Origin: Mucilaginibacter limnophilus | GTDB lineage: Bacteria; Bacteroidota; Bacteroidia; Sphingobacteriales; Sphingobacteriaceae | Length of the DNA stretch: 64,000 nt | Assembly: GCF_004005815.1 (NCBI RefSeq) | Contig: NZ_SACK01000002.1 | Span: 496,001 to 560,000 of the forward strand | Direction of reading: 5' to 3' | Shown: piece by piece, positions 8,693 to 15,734 of the stretch | Position numbering within the stretch: position 1 is the stretch's first letter | Layout: each line of letters opens with the position of its first letter | The notes under the pieces: model-generated | What the model was told of the DNA's origin: nothing | Databases searched by the model: none | Seen by the model: the letters and a program-made list of their open reading frames with translations, nothing else | Position numbers and translations under genes: made by a program

Positions 8693-10870
8693 ATGAAAAA
8701 AATAGTAGTGCTGTTTGCAGCGCTTACCTGCTGTATTGTGGCCAGAAGCCAGAATACACTTAACATTATTGTAAAAGATGCTCAAACCGCCGCGCTATTG
8801 CCGGGAGCAACAATTCAAGTGCAAAATACCGCTACAGCTGCGGTAACTGATAATGCGGGCTTTGCACAATTAATCAATATACCTGATGGTTTACAGGTGA
8901 TTGAGTTCAGATACATAGGCTATATTACAGCCATTGATACCCTGACATTTCCTTATACTGATACGCTGCTTGTACAGCTGAGTCCATCAGTTGAAGAAGA
9001 ACTGGAAGAAGTGCGGGTAACAGCTACCCGCAGCAGTCGTACCATAGCCAGTATACCTACACGTGTTGAGGTTTTATCTGCAGAGGAACTGGATGAAAAA
9101 GGAAACATGAAACCGGGCGACATCCGGATGTTGTTAGCGGAAACAACAGGTATTCAAACCCAGCAAACTTCGGCTACAAGCGGTAATTCCAGTATCCGGA
9201 TTCAGGGGATGGATGGAAAATATACGCAGATTATCCGTGATGGAATGCCCCTTTATTCAGGGTTTTCAGGTGGTTTGGGACTTTTACAGATAGCGCCGCT
9301 TGATTTGAAACAGGTTGAAGTGATCAAGGGATCATCATCAACTTTGTATGGCGGTGGTGCCATTGCCGGTTTGGTAAACCTGGTATCAAAAACACCCGCT
9401 GACAAACCGCAACTTAACCTGCTGTTTAATGGTACCTCGGCATTGGGGCTCGATGCCAGCGCATTTTACTCGCGAAAGTTTACCAAAACAGGTATAACTG
9501 TGTACACGGCATATAACCACGGTTCGCCGTACGACCCGGCTGATATAGATCTGACCGCTATTCCGCTATATGACAGGTTTACATTAAATCCTAAACTATA
9601 CTTTTATTTTGATGACAGGACGAAACTAAACTTCGGGATTAATACAACTATTGAAAACCGCATTGGCGGCGACCTGCATTATATTAAAGATGGCGGCGGC
9701 ACTCAGCATTCCTACTTCGAGCGGAATAAAACAGGCCGTTACAGTACACAGTTACAGTTCGATCATAATTTTAATGAGCGTAACAGTATTACTATCAAAA
9801 ATACGGTGGGGTTATATGACAGAGTGATCACCCTGCCCGATTACCGTTTTGATGGCCGGCAGTACAATAGCTATACAGAAGCTACTTATAGTAGTCGCGG
9901 TAAAATTTCCGACTGGGTGGCCGGTGTAAATTTTATTACCGATAAATTTAATGAACAAAGGCAAAGTGATTTTCCGCTTCGCGACTACAACCATGTAACC
10001 GTTGGAGGCTTTGTACAGAACACACTTGATATATCGTCAAAATTCACAATGGAAACCGGCCTTCGTGCCGATCATCATAATGAATATGGTTTCTTTTGGC
10101 TGCCGCGGTTATCGATGCTGTGGCATATATCTCCGCACCTCAATAGCCGGCTTGGCGGTGGTTTGGGTTATAAGGCCCCAAATGTTTTTACTGAAGATGC
10201 CGAACGCATACAATTCAGAAATGTACTGCCTGTAGAAGCCTCGCTTGTTAAAGCAGAACGCTCATACGGTGTTAATTATGATATTAATTACACCACCGGC
10301 TTATTTGATAATCTGGTGAGCCTGAGTGTAAATCAGCTGCTGTTTTATACCCGTATAAATAATCCGTTGCTGTTAACCGCGGTATCAAATAATCAACTGC
10401 AATACCTGCAGCCGCAAGGTGATTTGAATACCAAAGGTGGCGAAACCAATATCAAGCTTACCTATAATAACTTTAAATTATTTGTTGGTTATACTTATGC
10501 CGATGTAACACAGCATACTGGAAATGTTATAAGTGAGTATCCGCTGGTATCAAAGCATCGCCTTAATAATGTATTGTTTTACGAGGTAGAAGATAAGTGG
10601 AAGATAGGACTTGAAGCATATTATTTCAGCAGGCAGCGGCTTAATGACAATACTATAGGGCGTGCATACTGGATAGCAGGTTTTATGGCCGAAAAAATAT
10701 TTGAACGGTTTTCGGTATTTGTGAACTTTGAGAATTTTACAGATACCCGGCAAACAAAGTTTGGTAGTATCTATACAGGAAGCCTTATGTCGCCGGTGTT
10801 TCGGGATGTTTATGCTCCGCTTGACGGGTTTGTAGTAAACGCAGGTATAAAATTGAGGTTATTGAATTAA
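8693..10870 (+). CDS. TonB-dependent outer membrane receptor
   Basis: A 725-residue receptor. Signal peptide (MKKIVVLFAALTCCIVARSQ), then a carboxypeptidase-regulatory-like beta domain (about 22-100), a plug domain (about 115-230, with IRIQGMDGKYTQIIRDGMP and VEVIKGSSSTLYGGGAIAG), and a 22-strand-type barrel ending in a hydrophobic strand (GIKLRLLN). It imports a chelated ligand through the outer membrane using TonB energy. It is not a SusC type and has no SusD partner. The Cys-rich protein just upstream points to a metal or metal chelate as ligand, but nothing here proves which. nhaA begins 15 nt downstream. Confidence 0.93.
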   Translation: MKKIVVLFAALTCCIVARSQNTLNIIVKDAQTAALLPGATIQVQNTATAAVTDNAGFAQLINIPDGLQVIEFRYIGYITAIDTLTFPYTDTLLVQLSPSVEEELEEVRVTATRSSRTIASIPTRVEVLSAEELDEKGNMKPGDIRMLLAETTGIQTQQTSATSGNSSIRIQGMDGKYTQIIRDGMPLYSGFSGGLGLLQIAPLDLKQVEVIKGSSSTLYGGGAIAGLVNLVSKTPADKPQLNLLFNGTSALGLDASAFYSRKFTKTGITVYTAYNHGSPYDPADIDLTAIPLYDRFTLNPKLYFYFDDRTKLNFGINTTIENRIGGDLHYIKDGGGTQHSYFERNKTGRYSTQLQFDHNFNERNSITIKNTVGLYDRVITLPDYRFDGRQYNSYTEATYSSRGKISDWVAGVNFITDKFNEQRQSDFPLRDYNHVTVGGFVQNTLDISSKFTMETGLRADHHNEYGFFWLPRLSMLWHISPHLNSRLGGGLGYKAPNVFTEDAERIQFRNVLPVEASLVKAERSYGVNYDINYTTGLFDNLVSLSVNQLLFYTRINNPLLLTAVSNNQLQYLQPQGDLNTKGGETNIKLTYNNFKLFVGYTYADVTQHTGNVISEYPLVSKHRLNNVLFYEVEDKWKIGLEAYYFSRQRLNDNTIGRAYWIAGFMAEKIFERFSVFVNFENFTDTRQTKFGSIYTGSLMSPVFRDVYAPLDGFVVNAGIKLRLLN

Positions 10871-10885
10871 CGTATATTCGCCGTT

Positions 10886-12067
10886 ATGGTAAAGTTTAGG
10901 CGGTTAAAACGTGTAGCAGAATTTATCGAGCATCCCTCTGCAGGCGGCATCCTGCTGATGGGATGCGTATTACTTTCTCTTATTCTGGCCAATTCTTTCG
11001 TAAAAGATGAGTTTAACAATATGCTATTCGCAGAAATACCTGCAACAGGTTTTACTGTAACCGGTATGGTAAACGACGGGCTAATGGCTATATTCTTCCT
11101 GCTGGCCGGACTTGAAATAAAACGTGAAATAGTTGATGGCCAGCTGTCAGGCATAAAAAAAGCGGCGATGCCTGTTTTATGTGCTATTGGTGGCATGTTA
11201 TTTCCTGCGCTTATTTACTTTGTTTTTAACAAGGATACTGAAACTTCAGCAGGGTGGGGCATACCCATGGCGACAGATATAGCTTTCGCAGTAGCTATAT
11301 TAAATGTGCTTAAAAACATTGTACCACATGCATTAAGAGTATTCCTCACCGCGCTTGCCATAGTTGACGATCTTGGGGCTATCGTAGTTATCGCTGTGTT
11401 TTATACAAATCACTTGCATGTGAACTACCTGTATTCGGCAGCGTGTGTATTTGTGGTAATGCTGATTTTTAACTATTTCCAGCTTAAAAGCGCCTGGTTT
11501 TACCTTGTTCCGGGTGTTTTATTATGGTATTTCATTCATCATTCGGGCATACATGCAACGGTAGCAGGGGTGCTCACGGCCTTTGCCATTCCCGTAAGAA
11601 CACGATCGGGCTATTCGCCTGTTGAGGCATTGGAACACCGGCTGTCTGATCCGGTAAATCTTATCATCCTACCCATTTTTGCGTTAGCAAACACCAACAT
11701 TACATATGTTAACGGCATGGCCGGGGCATTGGTCTCGCCGCTTGGCTTGGGTGTTATTCTGGGTTTGGTGATAGGCAAACCGTTAGGTATTTTCGTTATG
11801 GCATGGACAGCCGTAAAAATAAAACTAAGTGAACTACCAACAGGCGTTAACTGGATGCACGTTGCAGGTATGGGGCTGCTGGCAGGTATCGGCTTTACCA
11901 TGTCGATATTTATTTCGCTGCTATCGTTTAACGATCCGGCGCAGCAAAGCGAGGCTAAATTCGCTATTCTTACAGCCAGCATTATAGCAGCCATTACCGG
12001 ATTTATCAGCCTGAGGATTTATTCTAAAAGCCAAAAAGTATCTGACGAAGCAGCGGGACATAGTTAA
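10886..12067 (+). CDS. nhaA: Na+/H+ antiporter NhaA
   Basis: A 393-residue inner-membrane antiporter that exchanges internal Na+ for external H+. About 12 membrane segments are visible. The region DIAFAVAILNVL and FLTALAIVDDLGAIVVIAVF contains the paired Asp (VDD) that forms the ion site in E. coli NhaA (Asp163/Asp164). GIGFTMSIFISLLSF is the conserved late segment. Length agrees with the family (~390). It starts 15 nt after the TonB receptor stop and is probably co-transcribed with it. Its end is convergent with purU. Confidence 0.96.
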   Translation: MVKFRRLKRVAEFIEHPSAGGILLMGCVLLSLILANSFVKDEFNNMLFAEIPATGFTVTGMVNDGLMAIFFLLAGLEIKREIVDGQLSGIKKAAMPVLCAIGGMLFPALIYFVFNKDTETSAGWGIPMATDIAFAVAILNVLKNIVPHALRVFLTALAIVDDLGAIVVIAVFYTNHLHVNYLYSAACVFVVMLIFNYFQLKSAWFYLVPGVLLWYFIHHSGIHATVAGVLTAFAIPVRTRSGYSPVEALEHRLSDPVNLIILPIFALANTNITYVNGMAGALVSPLGLGVILGLVIGKPLGIFVMAWTAVKIKLSELPTGVNWMHVAGMGLLAGIGFTMSIFISLLSFNDPAQQSEAKFAILTASIIAAITGFISLRIYSKSQKVSDEAAGHS

Positions 12068-12076
12068 CCGCTGCTT
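12048..12076. terminator. Hairpin between convergent nhaA and purU
   Basis: AAGCAGCGG (12048-12056) pairs perfectly with CCGCTGCTT (12068-12076), with the nhaA stop codon in the loop and the purU stop at the other edge. The T tail is weak (TATTC on the plus strand), so it may be a two-way terminator of modest strength. Confidence 0.5.
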
Positions 12077-12903
12077 TATTCAATCACAACCGTTTTATTG
12101 TTATATACAAACACCCGGTCGTCAAACACCAGTTTAAGCGCTTTAGCCAGTACCGCTGTTTCTACTTCCCTGCCGACATTCATCATGTCGGCAGCGGTAA
12201 AGCCATGGTTTACAGGGATGATTTGCTGCGCGATGATCGGTCCTTCGTCTAACTCATCTGACACGAAGTGAGCAGTTGCACCTATCAGTTTAACGCCGCG
12301 CTCAAAGGCCTGCCGGTATGGGTTGGCGCCTACAAATGCGGGTAAAAATGAGTGATGTATGTTGATGATCCGCGTAGCGAAATCATGATTAAACTGCGGC
12401 GAAAGTATCCGCATAAACTTAGCCAGTACGATATAATCAGGATTATTTTGTTTAATGATGCTGCTTATTTGCGCTTCGGCCTGCTCTTTAGTCTGAGTGT
12501 CGTAAGGCGCATGATGAAAGGGTACATCAAAGCGGCGGCAAACATCTTCCAAAATATTATAGTTGCCAATAACGCACTGCACTGCAGCGCCGAGGGTGCC
12601 GAAATAATTACGCACCAGTATGTCGGCCAGGCAATGATATTCTTTGGTCACCAGCACCACTATCTTCTTTTCGGGCTGAGGGTTTATTTTTACTACAGCG
12701 CCCGCTGGCAAAATGTTAAGCAATTCTTGGTGCAGGCCCGGATTTTCAACATGGGCTTCAACCTCCAGACGCATAAAAAAAAGGTTTTCGGCAACGTCAA
12801 CATGTTCGCCCAACGAAATAATGTTATACTGATGTTTGGCCATCAGGGCTGATATGGCCGCAACAAGTCCTACCTGGTCGCGGCATTGTATTACAATAAT
12901 CAT
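12076..12903 (-). CDS. purU: Formyltetrahydrofolate deformylase
   Basis: A 275-residue enzyme that hydrolyses 10-formyl-THF to formate and THF, balancing the one-carbon pool. An N-terminal ACT domain (MIIVIQCRDQVGLVAAISAL, about 1-80) is followed by a formyltransferase-fold domain with IINIHHSFLPAF and the later HFVSDELDEGPIIAQ, which carry the conserved His and Asp of the family. Length is typical (~280). It is divergent from accA, with a 9 bp inverted repeat in the shared upstream region. A TACCTTTA box (minus strand, 12922-12929) is a possible -7 element. Confidence 0.95.
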   Translation of the reverse strand: MIIVIQCRDQVGLVAAISALMAKHQYNIISLGEHVDVAENLFFMRLEVEAHVENPGLHQELLNILPAGAVVKINPQPEKKIVVLVTKEYHCLADILVRNYFGTLGAAVQCVIGNYNILEDVCRRFDVPFHHAPYDTQTKEQAEAQISSIIKQNNPDYIVLAKFMRILSPQFNHDFATRIINIHHSFLPAFVGANPYRQAFERGVKLIGATAHFVSDELDEGPIIAQQIIPVNHGFTAADMMNVGREVETAVLAKALKLVFDDRVFVYNNKTVVIE

Positions 12904-12944
12904 GTACTAAATAATTGCAGTAAAGGTAAAAATTAGTGGCAATG

Positions 12945-12970
12945 TTCTACTTGATTTGAAACAAGTAGAA
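12945..12970. promoter_or_regulatory. Operator-like inverted repeat between purU and accA
   Basis: TTCTACTTG (12945-12953) and CAAGTAGAA (12962-12970) are perfect 9 bp arms with an 8 nt spacer. They lie in the divergent promoter region, near where the -33 region of accA would be. This geometry fits a dimeric regulator site; no regulator is identified. Confidence 0.45.
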
Positions 12971-12988
12971 ATTGCGGTTGTATTTACT

Positions 12989-12996
12989 TAAATTTG
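12989..12996 (+). promoter_or_regulatory. -7 promoter box (TAAATTTG) of accA
   Basis: TAAATTTG matches TAnnTTTG and ends 22 nt before the accA ATG. The -33 element is not clear. Confidence 0.5.
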
Positions 12997-13018
12997 CAGG
13001 CCCTTGGGGAATTTTTAT

Positions 13019-13975
13019 ATGAAGATCTCATTTGATTTTGAAAAACCACTTGCCGAACTGCAGCAGCAGCTTGATAAAGTGATGCAGATAGAAGAAAAAA
13101 ACAAGCTTGACATGTCGGCTACAATTGCAGAGCTGCAGGCTAAGCTTGACCAGGCCCGCAAAGATGTTTATGGAAATCTTTCCGGCTGGCAGAAGGTTCA
13201 GATATCACGCCACCCCGAACGTCCTTATACATTACAGTATATTGAACTGATGTGTGATGATTTCATCGAGTTGCACGGCGACCGTACAGTAGGCGACGAC
13301 AAAGCTATAGTTGGCGGATTTGCATCTATAAACGGACAATCGGTAATGATCATAGGCCATCAAAAAGGCCGTAACACTAAGGAGCGTCAGTACCGTAATT
13401 TTGGTATGGCTAACCCTGAAGGTTACCGCAAGGCATTACGCCTGATGAAACTTGCTGAGAAATTCAACAAGCCGGTAATTACACTGATTGATACTCCGGG
13501 AGCTTTCCCCGGTCTTGAAGCTGAAGAGCGCGGACAGGGTGAGGCAATTGCCCGTAACCTGCTTGAAATGTCGGTACTGAAAGTGCCGGTTATATGCGTT
13601 ATCATAGGTGAAGGCGCATCAGGCGGTGCATTAGGTATCGGTATAGGTGACAAGGTGCTAATGCTTGAAAACTCCTGGTATTCGGTTATCTCACCCGAAA
13701 ACTGTTCAACCATCCTTTGGAAAACATGGGAAAATAAGGAGCGTGCCGCAGAGGTGTTAAAGCTTACGTCAACCGAAATGTTGAAGAACAAGCTTATTGA
13801 CGGTGTGGTAAAAGAACCGCTTGGCGGCGCGCATCAAGACCCGGTTGCTATGGCTTCGACATTGAAGAAAACTTTGTTAAAAGAAATAAAATCACTTGCC
13901 GAAAGAAACATCGATGAGTTGGTTAACGAACGTATCGAAAAGTTCTGCTCGATGGGTGTTGTGATAGAAGAATAA
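13019..13975 (+). CDS. accA: Acetyl-CoA carboxylase carboxyltransferase subunit alpha
   Basis: Catalyses, with AccD, transfer of carboxyl from biotin-BCCP to acetyl-CoA to give malonyl-CoA, the first step of fatty acid synthesis. From ATG 13019 the product is 318 residues ([11 protein letters not shown]), close to E. coli AccA (319). A frame extension to TTG 13004 adds MGNFY and is unlikely to be used. A helical N-terminus is followed by the crotonase-fold carboxyltransferase domain with [12 protein letters not shown] and [16 protein letters not shown], whose glycines form the oxyanion holes. No accD is in the window. The gene ends in a strong terminator and is a single unit. Confidence 0.96.
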   Translation: MKISFDFEKPLAELQQQLDKVMQIEEKNKLDMSATIAELQAKLDQARKDVYGNLSGWQKVQISRHPERPYTLQYIELMCDDFIELHGDRTVGDDKAIVGGFASINGQSVMIIGHQKGRNTKERQYRNFGMANPEGYRKALRLMKLAEKFNKPVITLIDTPGAFPGLEAEERGQGEAIARNLLEMSVLKVPVICVIIGEGASGGALGIGIGDKVLMLENSWYSVISPENCSTILWKTWENKERAAEVLKLTSTEMLKNKLIDGVVKEPLGGAHQDPVAMASTLKKTLLKEIKSLAERNIDELVNERIEKFCSMGVVIEE

Positions 13976-13996
13976 CGATAACCATTTATATATCGG

Positions 13997-14022
13997 AAAA
14001 GCGGCATCGGCCGCTTTTTTTG
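13997..14022 (+). terminator. Rho-independent terminator of accA
   Basis: GCGGC (14001-14005), an ATCG loop and GCCGC (14010-14014), extended by AAAA/TTTT pairs and followed by a run of seven T. Confidence 0.88.
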
Positions 14023-14061
14023 TTTGTACTATTTTACAACTAACATTGTACTTTAGAGCCG

Positions 14062-15069
14062 ATGATGCAGATTACCTACAAACCTTATGAACTTTACCTT
14101 AAACATCCGTTTAGCATCGCGAAGCATACGCGTACGTCAACGCCGTTGATGCTGGTACAGGTTGAATACGAAGATTATACCGGATATGGCGAAGCATCAA
14201 TGGTGCCGTATATGGGTGAAAGTTATGAAACAGCCACCACTTTTTTATCAAAGATTGATGTAAGACAGATCAGCTACCCGTTCGATTTTGATGCCATTAT
14301 TGACTATCTTGACAGTATTGCGCCCGGCAATCCGGCGGTGAAAGCGGCTGTTGATATTGCCTTGCACGATTTGGATGGCAAACTTCAGGGTAAACCCTGC
14401 TGGCAGCTTATGTATAGTGATCCGGCTAAAATGCCGGTAACCAGTTATACCATTGGCATTGATGAGCCTGACATAATAAGGCAAAAAGTGAAAGAAGCGG
14501 GAGATGTTAAAGTATTAAAAGTAAAGCTTGGGCGCAACACGGATAAACTGCTGATTGATACCATTCGTGAAGTTAGCAACCTGCCATTGTATGCTGATGC
14601 AAACCAGGGATGGGCAGACAGACAGCAAAGTCTTGACATGTTACATTGGTTGCATAGCCGTGACGTTGTACTGCTTGAGCAGCCCATGAACAAAACAGAT
14701 ATCGACGGTAACGCGTGGCTTACACAGCATAGCCCAATACCTATTATTGGAGATGAGGCGGTACAACGTTTTGCCGATGTTGAACGGGCAAAAGGCGTTT
14801 ACCATGGCATTAACGTGAAGCTGATGAAATCGGGCGGGATGCATGAAGCGTCGAAAATGATTAGCAAAGCAAGGGAACAGGGCATGCAGGTGCTTATTGG
14901 CAGTATGAGCGAAACCAGTTGCGCTACCTTAGCTGCAGCAGCACTGACTCCGTTATGCGACTGGGCCGATCTGGATGGGCCGCTGCTTACAACAAACAAT
15001 CCATATCCGGCACCTGCTTTTGCCGACGGTAAATGGCAATTGAGTAATAAGCCCGGCCTGGGATTATAA
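14062..15069 (+). CDS. Dipeptide epimerase (enolase superfamily, L-Ala-D/L-Glu type)
   Basis: A 335-residue enolase-superfamily protein of the muconate-lactonising subgroup. It shows the KVLKVKLG lysine pair (acid/base), the metal-ligand segments YADANQGW, LLEQPM and IGDEA, and the opposite-face lysine in NVKLMKSGG. The terminal LIGSMSET and DLDGPLL segments match dipeptide epimerases that convert L-Ala-D-Glu from peptidoglycan turnover to L-Ala-L-Glu. Substrate range varies in this group, so the exact dipeptide is inferred. A second in-frame Met follows the first; either could start. A TACTTTAG box lies just upstream. Confidence 0.88.
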   Translation: MMQITYKPYELYLKHPFSIAKHTRTSTPLMLVQVEYEDYTGYGEASMVPYMGESYETATTFLSKIDVRQISYPFDFDAIIDYLDSIAPGNPAVKAAVDIALHDLDGKLQGKPCWQLMYSDPAKMPVTSYTIGIDEPDIIRQKVKEAGDVKVLKVKLGRNTDKLLIDTIREVSNLPLYADANQGWADRQQSLDMLHWLHSRDVVLLEQPMNKTDIDGNAWLTQHSPIPIIGDEAVQRFADVERAKGVYHGINVKLMKSGGMHEASKMISKAREQGMQVLIGSMSETSCATLAAAALTPLCDWADLDGPLLTTNNPYPAPAFADGKWQLSNKPGLGL

Positions 15070-15126
15070 AGGCATGTCTTTTGCACTTTTTTATTAAAAT
15101 TGCATTTATAACCAATTTTTATACTG

Positions 15127-15675
15127 ATGAAAAAAGCATTTTTAATTATTCCGCTGCTATCTTTATTATTTGCCTGTAAAAGTAAAACCAAGCAGGATAC
15201 ACCGGCCAACCTGATAGTTCCGGGTAAAAGCATTGGCAGCTTAACCATAAGCAGCAGTGCCGACAGCCTGATAAAAGTGATGGGCAAACCCGACCGCTCT
15301 GATGGGGCAATGGGTAGTATGGTTAACACCTGGTATGCCAAACACGATACTGCCGGTACGCGCATAAGTATTTTCTCGGGTCGGGATATGGGCAATCCTG
15401 ATGAAAAGGTTAGCCGGGTGAAAAAAATTATTGTGACATCACCTGAATATAAAACAAAAGAGGGCCTTACTATTGGAGCGAGCCTGAATGATATAGGTAA
15501 ATATTACGGAGTGCGTAACACAGGCGGTTTCCTGCAAAAAAACAAACAGATACTCTCTTACTGCGACCTTACAAAAGGAATAGGATTTGAAATTGACAGC
15601 GAAACACGTAAATGTATCGCCATAAACGTGTTTAAGGTAGAAGATGCTTCGTTAGCGTATATTAATGTCCATTAA
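15127..15675 (+). CDS. Small lipoprotein of unknown function
   Basis: A 182-residue protein with the signal MKKAFLIIPLLSLLFAC (lipobox LFAC, Cys17) and then a basic linker and a mixed alpha/beta domain (SIGSLTISSSADSLIKVMGKP, GLTIGASLNDIGKYYG). The repeated GxSIGxL / IGASLxDI pattern resembles secreted domains that recur in Bacteroidota lipoproteins, but I do not recognise the family. It is separated by 57 nt from the epimerase and may share its transcript. It ends in two successive hairpins. Confidence 0.7.
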   Translation: MKKAFLIIPLLSLLFACKSKTKQDTPANLIVPGKSIGSLTISSSADSLIKVMGKPDRSDGAMGSMVNTWYAKHDTAGTRISIFSGRDMGNPDEKVSRVKKIIVTSPEYKTKEGLTIGASLNDIGKYYGVRNTGGFLQKNKQILSYCDLTKGIGFEIDSETRKCIAINVFKVEDASLAYINVH

Positions 15676-15697
15676 CGCCCTTTAGCGTTAATGGACA
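15666..15697. repeat. 13 bp perfect inverted repeat at the lipoprotein 3' end
   Basis: TGTCCATTAACGC (15666-15678) and GCGTTAATGGACA (15685-15697) pair perfectly around a 6 nt loop and include the lipoprotein stop codon. It has no T tail; a true terminator follows directly. Confidence 0.7.
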
Positions 15698-15701
15698 TCA
15701 G

Positions 15702-15734
15702 CAGGCTGCACTTACTGTGCAGCCTGTTTTTTTT
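15702..15734 (+). terminator. Terminator that overlaps the end of the convergent M16 gene
   Basis: CAGGCTGCAC (15702-15711), a TTACT loop and GTGCAGCCTG (15717-15726) are followed by eight T. The loop and 3' arm are the last codons and stop of the minus-strand M16 peptidase gene, so one sequence serves as plus-strand terminator and as coding sequence. Confidence 0.88.
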
